From the NCBI GenBank assembly GCA_043822385.1, contig JBDRBT010000024.1, forward strand, positions 1 through 12,383: DNA of 12,383 nucleotides, written 5' to 3'. Each line of letters starts with the position of its first letter. Positions within the stretch are counted from its first letter, which is position 1. Both the position numbers and the translations under genes were made by a program. Below are positions 4,330-12,370 of the stretch, piece after piece. The notes under the pieces were generated by a model, which ran no database searches, had not been told where the DNA came from, and saw only the letters and a program-made list of their open reading frames with translations. This stretch comes from JABWCK01 sp043822385. GTDB taxonomy: Archaea; Micrarchaeota; Micrarchaeia; Norongarragalinales; Norongarragalinaceae.

Positions 4330-6918
4330 ATGAACAAGGAAGAATTGCGTAAATCTTTTTCTATTGACTTCAAGAAGAATTACGAAGTTGATTTATTTCG
4401 CAATGAAGGGTTTACTCGCAAGAATTGCAGTGTTTGCGGTAAAAGTTTTTGGTCTATAGGTAGTGAAGCGAATTGTGGGGATTCTTTTCACACTAATTAC
4501 TCTTTTTTTAAGGAAAAGCCTTTGAAGGAAACTTATGCTTCATTCTGGAAGAAAACTAAGTCTTTCTGGGAAAAGCATCATGACGTTATTCCTCGTTACC
4601 CTGTTCTTTCGCGGTGGCGTGATGACTTGCATTACACTATTGCTTCAATAGTTGACTTCATGCGTTTAGAAAACGGTAGTGTTTCGTTTGATTTTCCTTC
4701 GCCTCGCTTGATCGTGCCGCAATTGTGTTTGCGTTTTGTTGATATTGCTAACGTGGGCGTTACCGGGAGGCATTTATCCTCTTTTATGATGATGGGGCAG
4801 CATTCTTTCGGCGCCAAGGGTTATTGGAAGAACGAGTGTTTGCAGTATAATTTTGATTACTTGACTAAAGTACTGAAGGTTCCTAAGGATGAAGTTACTT
4901 ACACTGAAGATGTTTGGTCTATGCCGGATTACTCTGCTTACGGTCCTTGCATCGAGTCTTTCTCTCACGGTAGCGAGCTAGTGAACAGCGTGTTCATGCA
5001 GTACCACCAAGAACATGGAGTTCAGAAAAACTTGCCTGAGCGAGTTATTGACGTGGGCTGGGGTTTTGAAAGATTATTATGGCATTACAATGGTAATTCA
5101 AGTATTTACGATGCAGTAATGCCTAGTGAAGTTGATTTTGTTTCAAAAGGATTTGATCGCGATACTGATTTATTGCGAAAGTATTCAGTGATTAGTGCTT
5201 CTCTTGATGTTGATTCAGTTCACGACTTGAAGCAAGAACGCGAAAAAATTGCTTCATCTCTAGGTTTGTCTTTAAGTGAGTTGGATGAAAAAATTGCGCC
5301 AATGCAAGCTGCTTGGGCTATTGCGGATCATTCTCGAACGCTGTTGATTGCTATTACTGACGGCGCTATTCCATCTAATTCTGCTGGCGGGTATAACTTG
5401 CGTGTTTTAGCTCGCAGATTGTTTGGTTTCAAGTCGGAGTATGGTTTTGATTTTGATTTAATGAAGTTGTTTGAATTGCACGCGCGCGATTTGAAGGATG
5501 TATTTCCAGAGTTTAACGAGTCTTTGAGTGCTTTGAATGAAATAATTAGCGTTGAAGAAAGAAAGTATTCCGAAACTCTTTCTAGAGCAGAGAAACTAGC
5601 TTTGTCAATGATTAATTCAGGAGTAACTGAAGAAAAATTAATTAAAGCATACGAAAGCAATGGCGTTACTCCAGAGATTCTAGAAAGAATTGCTAAGAAA
5701 AACAAAAAGCAAGTTGCAGTGCCAACTGGTTTTTACAAGAAGCTTACTGAACGCGATTTAATGGAGAAAAAAACGCGCGAGTCTTTCTCTGAAGAGTATT
5801 CTACGAAGTTGGATTATTATGGTAACCAAAATGTTTTCGAGGGCAAGGCTAAGGTAGTTTCTGTTTGTAAGGATTACGTTGTCTTGGATAAGACTTTGTT
5901 TTATCCCGAGGGCGGCGGCCAGTGTGCTGACCTTGGTTTTATTAATGGAGTTCGTGTTGTTGACGTGAAGAAACAGAATAACGCAGTGTTGCATTTTGTT
6001 GAAAAAAATGAGTTCAAGAAAGGGCAAGTTGTTTCAATTAAGCTTGATGTAGCGCGGCGCAAAGCGATTCAAATGCATCATTCTGCGACTCACGTGTTGA
6101 TTTCTGCTTGCCGCAAGGTTTTAGGAAACCATGTTTGGCAGTGTGGTGCGAAGAAAGACGAGGATGAAGCTCACTTGGATATTACTCACTTTAGGAAAGT
6201 GTCTATTCAAGAAAAAAACGATATTGAGTCTTTAGCTAATGAAGCTGTTCGCGCTTGCTTGCCTATTTCTTGCGAGGTTGTTGATCGGAAAGACGCTGAG
6301 AAAGAACACGGGTTCAGGCTTTACCAGGGTGGTGGCGCTGTTGCAAAGAAGATTCGCGTGTTGAGTGTTAAGGATTGGGATGTAGAAGCTTGCGGTGGCT
6401 TGCATACTTCTAATACTGGCGAGATTGGTTTGATTAAGATTACTAGCATTGAGTATATTCAAGATGGGGTAGTTCGTTTGCGTTTCAAGGCTGGTTCTAA
6501 AGCAATAGAGTTTGTTCAGTGGCAGGAAAAATTATTGTTTGATGCATCAAGCGAGTTGAGTGTGCAACCCGAGCACTTACCTAAGTCTGTGAAAAGGTTT
6601 TTTGACGAGTGGAGTATTCAAAAAAGGCAAGTTGAAAAGCTTCGCGTTGTTTACGTTGAAGAATTAGCTTTGAATTTAGTGAAGCAACACCCTGAAAAAA
6701 TCGTTAAACAAAAAGTAAGTGAGGACGCGAAGTTTGTTGAAGCTCTCGCGCTTCGCATTTCGCGGGAACCTGGTTTTGCTGCAGTTATTATTAATGAAGA
6801 GGGTTTTGTTGCTGCTGCAGTTAATGATTCTTCTAGTTACAGTGCGGTTGATTTGTTGTTGAGTGCTGGTGCTCACGGCGGCGGCAGCAAGCAAATAGCG
6901 CGCGGAAAACTTGAGTAG
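4330..6918 (+). CDS. alaS: Alanyl-tRNA synthetase, archaeal type
   Basis: An 862-residue class II synthetase that charges tRNA-Ala in the cytosol; archaeal forms are usually near 900. The archaeal N-terminal extension carries a CxxC...C...H cluster (Cys33, Cys36, Cys49, His54). The aminoacylation core has RWRDDLHYTIASIVDF, CLRFVDIANVG.TGRH (motif 2, about 133-148) and DVGWGFERLLWH (motif 3, about 241-252). The editing domain has both zinc motifs, H584xxxH588 (HHSATH) and C688xxxH692 (CGGLH), with YPEGGGQ before them, so clearance of mischarged Ser and Gly should be intact. The C-terminal domain ends AGAHGGGSKQIARGK, a DHHA1-type glycine motif. ATG 4330 is chosen over TTG 4318, which adds four residues only. 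It directly follows RNase P RNA, giving a tRNA-function pair. Confidence 0.96.
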   Translation: MNKEELRKSFSIDFKKNYEVDLFRNEGFTRKNCSVCGKSFWSIGSEANCGDSFHTNYSFFKEKPLKETYASFWKKTKSFWEKHHDVIPRYPVLSRWRDDLHYTIASIVDFMRLENGSVSFDFPSPRLIVPQLCLRFVDIANVGVTGRHLSSFMMMGQHSFGAKGYWKNECLQYNFDYLTKVLKVPKDEVTYTEDVWSMPDYSAYGPCIESFSHGSELVNSVFMQYHQEHGVQKNLPERVIDVGWGFERLLWHYNGNSSIYDAVMPSEVDFVSKGFDRDTDLLRKYSVISASLDVDSVHDLKQEREKIASSLGLSLSELDEKIAPMQAAWAIADHSRTLLIAITDGAIPSNSAGGYNLRVLARRLFGFKSEYGFDFDLMKLFELHARDLKDVFPEFNESLSALNEIISVEERKYSETLSRAEKLALSMINSGVTEEKLIKAYESNGVTPEILERIAKKNKKQVAVPTGFYKKLTERDLMEKKTRESFSEEYSTKLDYYGNQNVFEGKAKVVSVCKDYVVLDKTLFYPEGGGQCADLGFINGVRVVDVKKQNNAVLHFVEKNEFKKGQVVSIKLDVARRKAIQMHHSATHVLISACRKVLGNHVWQCGAKKDEDEAHLDITHFRKVSIQEKNDIESLANEAVRACLPISCEVVDRKDAEKEHGFRLYQGGGAVAKKIRVLSVKDWDVEACGGLHTSNTGEIGLIKITSIEYIQDGVVRLRFKAGSKAIEFVQWQEKLLFDASSELSVQPEHLPKSVKRFFDEWSIQKRQVEKLRVVYVEELALNLVKQHPEKIVKQKVSEDAKFVEALALRISREPGFAAVIINEEGFVAAAVNDSSSYSAVDLLLSAGAHGGGSKQIARGKLE

Positions 6919-6919
6919 C

Positions 6920-6950
6920 AAGGGTTTTATTTTTTAAATCCCGTTTTATT
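6920..6950 (+). terminator. Weak hairpin/T-rich stretch between alaS and the surface operon
   Basis: GGGTTT (6923-6928) can pair with AAATCCC (6936-6942) with one bulge, followed by TTTTATT. It may be a terminator for alaS. The TTTTATTTTT part lies about 26 bases before ATG 6953 and could also serve as the TATA box of a leaderless downstream transcript. Confidence 0.35.
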
Positions 6951-6952
6951 CT

Positions 6953-8338
6953 ATGCGAGATAGTAAAAAGTATTCTTTTTGGAAGTTGTTGTTACTATTA
7001 ATATTCGTAGTTTTCTTCGCTTTTTGGTTTCAAATTAACTCGCCTGCTCCTGTTTCTAGTGGTGTTCTTGATTCTTGTCTTAATGAAGAACGTGTTTTAT
7101 CTAGTTTTGAAATTCCTTCTGGAGTTGTTTACGCTGAAAGCGTTATTTGCCGAGAGAACGGTCAAAACCAATCTATTACTTTTACTACTAACCATTCTAA
7201 CTCTTATTTTGCGCTTTTAATGGTTTTTCCTAAAGCTCTTGCTGATTCTGCAAGCAAGATTACTGCGGGAGTTAGTTACGAGATTTTGCTTGAGGATCCA
7301 GTTATTTTGTTGAAAATGAAGTTAACTGCTTCTCCTGGTTACGTTGCTACTTATGTTTTTACCCCCACTTATTCTTCTAAAATACCATTTCTTTTTGGAA
7401 TTGAAGACGCTAGAAGTTGGTCTAGTGAAGAATTAGTTGTTTTATCTAATTACTTGTCTGTACTAGCATCAGCCCAAGAAGAACCAAACGCTTTGTTTTT
7501 AATGAAAATACAGGACGCTATAAATAAAAAAGATCTTTCGAGCGTTGGGGAATTGATGGCGCCAATTGAAAGGACTAACGAGTACGTGTTGCGAGAGCGT
7601 TATTATGAAATTCCGTTTTATTTGCAATCAAACGGGACTGTAAACGAAACTATTCCTTTGGATTTGCTTTACCCTGTTGAAACTACAGCTCAAGGAAGCT
7701 TGCTAGGCTCAGAGTTGTTTATTCTAGATGAAACGATAGATAAAAACACGTTTACGGTACTAGATCACTACCCCGAATATAATAATGTAACTTTGTTTAT
7801 TGATTCTAGCAAGCTAGTTTTTAATTATACTTCCCTACTTTTGAAGCCCATATTCCTTGAGTTAGCGGTTACTTTTACAAACAATTTAGCGGACTATAAT
7901 AAAACCACTAATTTGTTGTTGTTTCCGCTTGTTGGGGTGCTAGAGGAACGTAAAGTTTCTAGTTGTTCAGAAGTTTATTCCGTAGTTCAAAACGAAGCAG
8001 TTAGTTTATTGAACCTAGCTAGTGTTGAAGGAAGCGTTAGGAAACTACTTTTATTAAAGACGGGAGTATCTGATAAAGAAGAAGAGTTGTTGCCAGTACT
8101 TGACAGGAGTGAGGCGTCAAGCGAAATTCCTGCTTTCCTCGTTAAATCAAGTTGCGCTGCTGCAATGTTTTCTTCTACTACTATTTTGAATGCAGATTTA
8201 CTTTCTAATTCACCTGTTTCTTTTGATCCTGGAAAAGAAGATTCTTCTTTGTTGGTTGATTTTGTTGCTACTTGTTCTAAGAATTCGGTTTGCAGTCTGA
8301 AGATTGGTTATTATGATTTCAATGAGGTAATTGAATGA
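6953..8338 (+). CDS. Membrane-anchored surface protein, many N-glycosylation sequons
   Basis: A 461-residue protein of unrecognised family. After MRDSKKYSFW comes one hydrophobic segment (about 11-26) with positive charge before it, so the protein is probably anchored by its N-terminus with the rest outside. No second membrane segment is evident. The ectodomain is beta-rich and has at least seven N-x-S/T sequons (including NQS, NHS, NGT, NET, NVT, NYT and NKT), consistent with archaeal N-glycosylation, and paired cysteines near both ends (for example SSCS and SSCAAA). It overlaps the next gene by four bases (ATGA), so the two are translationally coupled and probably act together at the surface. 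No catalytic motif was seen. ATG 6953 has no SD, suggesting a leaderless transcript. Confidence 0.8.
   Translation: MRDSKKYSFWKLLLLLIFVVFFAFWFQINSPAPVSSGVLDSCLNEERVLSSFEIPSGVVYAESVICRENGQNQSITFTTNHSNSYFALLMVFPKALADSASKITAGVSYEILLEDPVILLKMKLTASPGYVATYVFTPTYSSKIPFLFGIEDARSWSSEELVVLSNYLSVLASAQEEPNALFLMKIQDAINKKDLSSVGELMAPIERTNEYVLRERYYEIPFYLQSNGTVNETIPLDLLYPVETTAQGSLLGSELFILDETIDKNTFTVLDHYPEYNNVTLFIDSSKLVFNYTSLLLKPIFLELAVTFTNNLADYNKTTNLLLFPLVGVLEERKVSSCSEVYSVVQNEAVSLLNLASVEGSVRKLLLLKTGVSDKEEELLPVLDRSEASSEIPAFLVKSSCAAAMFSSTTILNADLLSNSPVSFDPGKEDSSLLVDFVATCSKNSVCSLKIGYYDFNEVIE
8324..8328 (+). promoter_or_regulatory. Ribosome binding site for the GH26-like gene
   Basis: GAGGT lies 6 bases before ATG 8335 inside the end of the upstream gene, supporting coupled translation at the ATGA overlap. 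Confidence 0.55.
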
Positions 8339-9921
8339 AGTTATTGTTTATTTTATGGTTGTTTGTTTTAGTCGGCGTGGTTAGTGCGGTAAGTGGCACG
8401 TTAGTTTTGTACGAGAATACGCCTTATTCTATTGAAGTTGATGGTGGGAAGTACTTATTGCATCTTGATTCTTTTTCAACTCAGAGTTATTCTGTTGAAG
8501 CGTTTTTTGAAGAGGTAGTAACTATTCCCTGTGTTTTTGAGTCTAGTACTAATGAGGGAAAAAGATACCTTTGTTTTTTCAATGAACGGCCGGTAGTAAT
8601 TATTTTAGTAATGAATACTAATAGCGAGAAAAAGCGAGTGCTTATTGCTTTTAAGACAGAGGATGAAGTGTTTGTTTCAAACAAGCCGGTTAGCAGTTCT
8701 TTTGGTAACGTTGTTTTGAATACGGGTGTGGTTTACGAGTTTCCAGGACATAAAAACGTAGAGGTAGAGTCTGTAAGCGAAAAAACAGCAGTTGTACTAG
8801 TTGATGGTAAGAGAACTACTGTAAGCGCGTATTCAAAGAAGGAATTTAATGGGTTGTGCGTTACTTTACTTAATACTAACCCTGTTTTAAAACGAATTTA
8901 TATTTACGTGGGTAAAGACGAGTGTTTAAAGGAGGAAGTAAAGCTTGTTCGGAATAGTCCGTTTAAAGACGGTTTGGTTTACACGGGTATTTTTACGTAT
9001 TTGTCTGAGGATTACGTGCGGTTCTTGGATTTAACAGTTAATACGCCCGTCATTACTTTACTTTATCTTGGTTGGGGTTCTCCTTTTCCTTCTAAAAAAG
9101 TTGCTGAAATAAAAAAACAATTTGAAGTTAAGGGCCTTACGTCAATTATTCAAATAGCGTTTGAACCGAATAATGGGTGCGGCGAGGTCAAGGACGGGCC
9201 TTATTTGAGACAGTTTGCTTTGGATGCTAAGGCTAGTGGCGTGTCGGTTTTGCTTAGGTTTGCTTCTGAAATGAATGGGGGTTGGACGGCTTACTCTAAA
9301 AACGTTGGTGATTACAAGCGTTGTTTTAATGTTATAGGAAAAGTAATTCACGAGGAAACGGATAACGTTTTCATGCTTTGGTCTCCCTTCCCTGATTCTG
9401 CTTCTTCTCGTAGGTTTACTGATTACTATCCTGGTGATGAATACGTTGATTTCGTTGGCATTAGTGCGTATTTAACGCCAATATTTCCACGTACTTTCTT
9501 GGCTAGTGAAAAAAACGTGAAGGAACGTACTACTTCTGCAGTGTTGAAGGAGGTTATGGACCCAATATACAATTTTGCAGTTTCAAGAAACAAGAAGTTG
9601 ATTGTTTCTGAAAGCGGTATTTCTGCTTATTACTTGGATTCGGAACTGGATATTTATCTTGATTGGACGAGTTGGGCTAAGCAAGCGCTCGCAGGGCTTT
9701 ATTCTTACCAAGAAACTCATCCTGCATTGATTTCAATAACTGCTTTCGAAGCTGATTTACCTAAATTGAATCCAAAGAATTATGGCTTTACTGAAAAGAA
9801 AGTAAAGAGTTGGAGTATTATCTTGGATTGCGAGAGTTTAGTTAGCAGTAAAGGTAATTGTGAAATAATTAAAGAGTATAACCGATTGATTACTAGCAGT
9901 CCGGTTTTCAAAATTAACTAG
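8335..9921 (+). CDS. Secreted protein with C-terminal GH26-like glycosidase domain
   Basis: A 528-residue protein with a signal peptide (about 1-18, cleavage likely near VSA-VSG). Two beta-rich segments (about 20-110 and 111-200) show the alternating hydrophobic pattern of small archaeal surface domains. From about 235 a TIM-barrel domain resembles glycoside hydrolase family 26 (endo-beta-mannanases and relatives). RFASEMNGGW (308-317) carries the putative acid/base Glu312. WSPFP (349-353) and YYPGDEYVDFVGISAY (364-379) match the conserved GH26 strand. LIVSESG (422-428) carries the putative nucleophile Glu426. The 114-residue spacing is close to that of Cellvibrio Man26A (212 and 320, from memory). 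The usual His before the acid/base Glu is Ser311. It could trim or remodel an external or self polysaccharide. Substrate is unknown; a non-mannan specificity is quite possible. Confidence 0.8.
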   Translation: MKLLFILWLFVLVGVVSAVSGTLVLYENTPYSIEVDGGKYLLHLDSFSTQSYSVEAFFEEVVTIPCVFESSTNEGKRYLCFFNERPVVIILVMNTNSEKKRVLIAFKTEDEVFVSNKPVSSSFGNVVLNTGVVYEFPGHKNVEVESVSEKTAVVLVDGKRTTVSAYSKKEFNGLCVTLLNTNPVLKRIYIYVGKDECLKEEVKLVRNSPFKDGLVYTGIFTYLSEDYVRFLDLTVNTPVITLLYLGWGSPFPSKKVAEIKKQFEVKGLTSIIQIAFEPNNGCGEVKDGPYLRQFALDAKASGVSVLLRFASEMNGGWTAYSKNVGDYKRCFNVIGKVIHEETDNVFMLWSPFPDSASSRRFTDYYPGDEYVDFVGISAYLTPIFPRTFLASEKNVKERTTSAVLKEVMDPIYNFAVSRNKKLIVSESGISAYYLDSELDIYLDWTSWAKQALAGLYSYQETHPALISITAFEADLPKLNPKNYGFTEKKVKSWSIILDCESLVSSKGNCEIIKEYNRLITSSPVFKIN

Positions 9922-9938
9922 TTTTTAGTGGTTGAAAA

Positions 9939-10730
9939 ATGTTTGCGATTAAGGTTTCTGGTTTAACTAAAAAATTTAATGGTTTTACTGCTGTTGACAA
10001 CGTGTCTTTCAGTGTTTCTGAGGGGGAAGTGTTTGCTTTCTTAGGGCCTAACGGCGCGGGTAAAACAACGACTATCAAAATGTTGACTACTTTGCTTGAT
10101 TCTACAAGTGGCAGCGTTCAAGTTAATGGTAGTGATCCTTCTAAAGACAAAGACGCAGTTAGGCGTAGTTTTGGTATTGTTTTTCAGGATCCTAGTTTGG
10201 ATGACGAGTTAACTGCTTTCGAGAACATGGAGTTTCACGGTATTTTGTATAACTTGCCTAAAGAATTGCTTAAAACAAGAATCAAGGAGTTATTAGAGTT
10301 CGTTGAATTGTGGGATCGACGGAATAATTTAGTTAAGACGTTTTCTGGTGGAATGAAGCGCAGGCTTGAAATTGCTCGCGGTTTATTGCATCACCCTAAA
10401 GTGTTGTTTTTGGACGAGCCGACTCTTGGCTTGGATCCTCAAACTCGCAATCACATTTGGGCTTACATTAAAGAGTTAAACAAGAAAGAGGGAATAACTG
10501 TTTTCTTTACTACGCATTACATGGATGAAGCCGAGCGAGTAGCAGACAAGATTGCGGTTATTGACAAGGGTAAAATAGCTGCTATTGGTACAATGAAGGA
10601 ATTAAGAAAAAAGACTGGGAAAAAGTCTTTGGAAGATGTGTTTATTGCTTTAACTGGCAGCGAGATTAGGGAAGAGGAAGCTGGTTTTGTTGACCAATTG
10701 AGGTTGAGGCGTCGTTTTCATAGTAGGTGA
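9939..10730 (+). CDS. ABC-2 type exporter, ATP-binding protein
   Basis: A 263-residue cytosolic ATPase of the daunorubicin-resistance/ABC-2 family, powering the permease encoded next. The motifs are in order: Walker A GPNGAGKTT (36-44), Q-loop FQDPS (Gln83), signature FSGGMKRR (135-142, a variant of LSGGQ usual in this family), Walker B VLFLDEP (155-161) and H-loop TTHYMDEAE (His193). A C-terminal tail (about 228-263) ends in a run of basic residues. ATG 9939 follows the GH26-like stop by 17 bases, so co-transcription is likely. Substrates of this family include drugs, lipids and glycans. Next to a surface glycoprotein and glycosidase, a cell-envelope substrate is plausible but inferred. Confidence 0.93.
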   Translation: MFAIKVSGLTKKFNGFTAVDNVSFSVSEGEVFAFLGPNGAGKTTTIKMLTTLLDSTSGSVQVNGSDPSKDKDAVRRSFGIVFQDPSLDDELTAFENMEFHGILYNLPKELLKTRIKELLEFVELWDRRNNLVKTFSGGMKRRLEIARGLLHHPKVLFLDEPTLGLDPQTRNHIWAYIKELNKKEGITVFFTTHYMDEAERVADKIAVIDKGKIAAIGTMKELRKKTGKKSLEDVFIALTGSEIREEEAGFVDQLRLRRRFHSR

Positions 10731-10731
10731 T
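10725..10731 (+). promoter_or_regulatory. Strong ribosome binding site overlapping the ATPase stop codon
   Basis: AGGTGAT is a full SD match and lies 8 bases before TTG 10740. It contains the upstream TGA stop (10728-10730), a classic coupling arrangement that supports a TTG start for the permease. Confidence 0.7.
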
Positions 10732-10739
10732 TTGGAATT

Positions 10740-11489
10740 TTGTTTAATGCTGTTTACGTTTTGTGGTTGAGGCAATTAAAACGTTATTTTCGTTCTCGAG
10801 CGCGAATAGTTGGTTCTTTAGGGCAGCCATTGCTTTTCTTAGTTGCTTTGGGTTATGGTTTGGGTCCGGTGTTTCAGCAAGCTGGGCAAGGTAATTACTT
10901 GGAGTTCTTGATTCCAGGAATAGTTGCTATGGGTATTCTTTTCACTTCAGTGTTTTCTGGAATAGAAATTATTTGGGATCGCCAGTTTGGTTTCTTGAAG
11001 GAAACGCTTGTTGCTCCTGTTTCTCGTTTCGAAATAATGCTTGGACGCACTTTAGGCGGAGCTACGGTTTCAGTTCTGCAGGGAGTATTAATTTTACTGC
11101 TTTCTTACGTTGTTGGTTTTAGCATTACTAGTTTGAGTTCGTTGTTGCTTGCTTTGTTGTTCATGTTCTTGATTTCTATTGCTTTCACTGCTTTGGGTAC
11201 TGCTATTGCTTCAAGCATGAATGATTTCCAGGGTTTTCAGTTGATTGTTAACTTCGTGATAATGCCTTTGTTCTTTTTGTCTGGAGCATTGTTTCCAATT
11301 GATAGTTTGCCTTCTTCCTTGAAGCTAGTAGTTGACTTGAACCCATTGTCTTACGGCGTTGATGGTTTGCGTGGAGCGTTGCTGGGAACTTACCACTATG
11401 GTTTGCCTATGGATTTGCTTGCTTTAAGCGCGTTTTCGCTTGCATTACTTGGTTTAGGGAGTTACTTGTTCTCAAAAATACAACTTTAA
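10740..11489 (+). CDS. ABC-2 type exporter, permease
   Basis: A 249-residue integral membrane protein with about six hydrophobic segments (near 26-40, 57-75, 105-125, 133-155, 165-185 and 225-245). It shows ABC-2 family features: an amphipathic start (YVLWLRQLKRYFRSR), the coupling-helix region FLKETLVAPVSRFEIMLGR (about 84-102), LFPIDSLPSSL, and the C-terminal NPLSYGVDGLRGALLG (about 200-215). It should form a homodimer with two copies of the preceding ATPase. The start is TTG 10740, fixed by the SD at 10725-10731. No ATG lies early in frame. The gene ends the tightly packed group that began at 6953. Confidence 0.92.
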   Translation: MFNAVYVLWLRQLKRYFRSRARIVGSLGQPLLFLVALGYGLGPVFQQAGQGNYLEFLIPGIVAMGILFTSVFSGIEIIWDRQFGFLKETLVAPVSRFEIMLGRTLGGATVSVLQGVLILLLSYVVGFSITSLSSLLLALLFMFLISIAFTALGTAIASSMNDFQGFQLIVNFVIMPLFFLSGALFPIDSLPSSLKLVVDLNPLSYGVDGLRGALLGTYHYGLPMDLLALSAFSLALLGLGSYLFSKIQL

Positions 11490-11496
11490 AAACAGA

Positions 11497-11509
11497 AGTG
11501 CCTAGGGAG
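11497..11509 (+). repeat. 13-nt motif, copy 1
   Basis: AGTGCCTAGGGAG, with a palindromic CCTAGG core, occurs here and again at 12371-12383. A TATA-like TTTAAA (11485-11490) lies 7 bases upstream, so the motif would sit between TATA box and transcription start, a common place for an operator. It could instead be the 5' edge of a longer dispersed repeat or structured RNA. Confidence 0.6.
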
Positions 11510-11555
11510 AACCGATTTAGTTAAATTAACTGCTCCTGCCGAGGGGGAATCTCTA
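11503..11555 (+). ncRNA. Possible three-way-junction leader RNA
   Basis: TAGGGA (11503-11508) pairs with TCTCTA (11550-11555) and encloses two hairpins: AGTTA/TAACT (11519-11523 with 11527-11531) and CTCC/GGGG (11533-11536 with 11543-11546). It lies in the 123-base gap before the membrane protein gene and is richer in G and C than its surroundings. The folding was done by eye and no known riboswitch family fits convincingly. Confidence 0.3.
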
Positions 11556-11612
11556 AACACAACTTAGCGTAACAATTACCTTTATTTTCAAGTTCAACTA
11601 TTAAAGATTAAA

Positions 11613-12272
11613 ATGAATGAAAAAAACCAACCTAACCACGGAGGCGTAATAGACAAAATCCTAATGGGGTTAGGCATCATTTACCTTCTAGCAATTACCC
11701 CTCTGCCGTTTTTTAATGACTTTGTAAAATTAACGCTCAACTTCATGCTTGACCTATTTCCTATAGAGCTCATCCTAATTTCATCTGGTACCTTAGTTTT
11801 CGGAGTACAAGCAATAATAGCGCTACTAATACTTCTCATTTTTTTATTTGCAGTGTTCTTCCTTATCTTCAGTTTCTTGAAAATAAGAATTTTAGATGGA
11901 GTACTAGTATGGTTTGCAGAAAAAATTCATGAAAACGATAAAAAAGAACGTTCAAAAACCATAACTGAAATAAAAAATTCAAACAAACACAAACTAAACG
12001 CTTGGATAAATAATTTTTACGCTAGTATGAACGCTCAGTTCGTAAACATCGTGTACGCGACAATACTTGGCGTGGCGTACTTTCAGGTGTCGCCACTATT
12101 TTTTGAACCAAAAATCATAGATTCTTCAGGAATCTCTGGAATCGCAAAACAAGTGTTAGGTAAAGAATACGCTTCAATTCTAGCTTGTATTTTGGGAGTT
12201 TATCTTTTAATATGTGGAGCAAGAGCGCACAGTCGCCGCCTAGACGAATGGCTGGGAAAAAAACCTCAATAA
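11613..12272 (+). CDS. Multi-pass membrane protein of unknown function
   Basis: A 219-residue protein with four or five hydrophobic segments: about 14-33, two joined stretches within 47-90 (a long Leu/Ile/Phe run), 143-163 and 184-204. A hydrophilic, Lys/Glu-rich stretch (about 103-135, ENDKKERSKTITEIKNSNKH) lies between the halves and is probably cytosolic. The C-terminus is basic. I do not recognise the family. ATG 11613 has no SD and follows AT-rich sequence, suggesting a leaderless or structured-leader transcript. Codon choice differs from neighbours: Leu is often CTA/CTT/CTC rather than TTG/TTA, and the coding strand is A-rich rather than T-rich. This could mean recent acquisition or former placement on the other strand. 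Confidence 0.75.
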   Translation: MNEKNQPNHGGVIDKILMGLGIIYLLAITPLPFFNDFVKLTLNFMLDLFPIELILISSGTLVFGVQAIIALLILLIFLFAVFFLIFSFLKIRILDGVLVWFAEKIHENDKKERSKTITEIKNSNKHKLNAWINNFYASMNAQFVNIVYATILGVAYFQVSPLFFEPKIIDSSGISGIAKQVLGKEYASILACILGVYLLICGARAHSRRLDEWLGKKPQ

Positions 12273-12343
12273 AAAAATCTACTGCGTTTCAAACGAAGAA
12301 ACTAACTAAACTTAAAAAAGACGTGAAAAATGGTTCTATTTGA
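12248..12343 (+). CDS. Possible 31-residue Lys-rich small protein
   Basis: ATG 12248 opens a frame that overlaps the last 25 bases of the membrane protein gene in another frame and runs to TGA 12341-12343. The peptide begins MAGKKTSIKKSTAFQTKKL and has about ten Lys in 31 residues. No SD is evident. It could be a real basic small protein, the relic of a longer C-terminus, or chance. Confidence 0.25.
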   Translation: MAGKKTSIKKSTAFQTKKLTKLKKDVKNGSI

Positions 12344-12370
12344 ATGCTTAGGGCTTTGCATATAATTAGG

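Noticed and set aside
11497..11555. Guanidine-I (ykkC-type) riboswitch, because of CTAGGG...CCG and CTG...TCC...CGAG
   Set aside because: The downstream ACACGG-type segment and the required helix order are missing; the resemblance is superficial.
11584..11612. Ribosome binding site for the gene at 11613
   Set aside because: The sequence before the ATG is AT-rich with no GGAGG or GGTG core.
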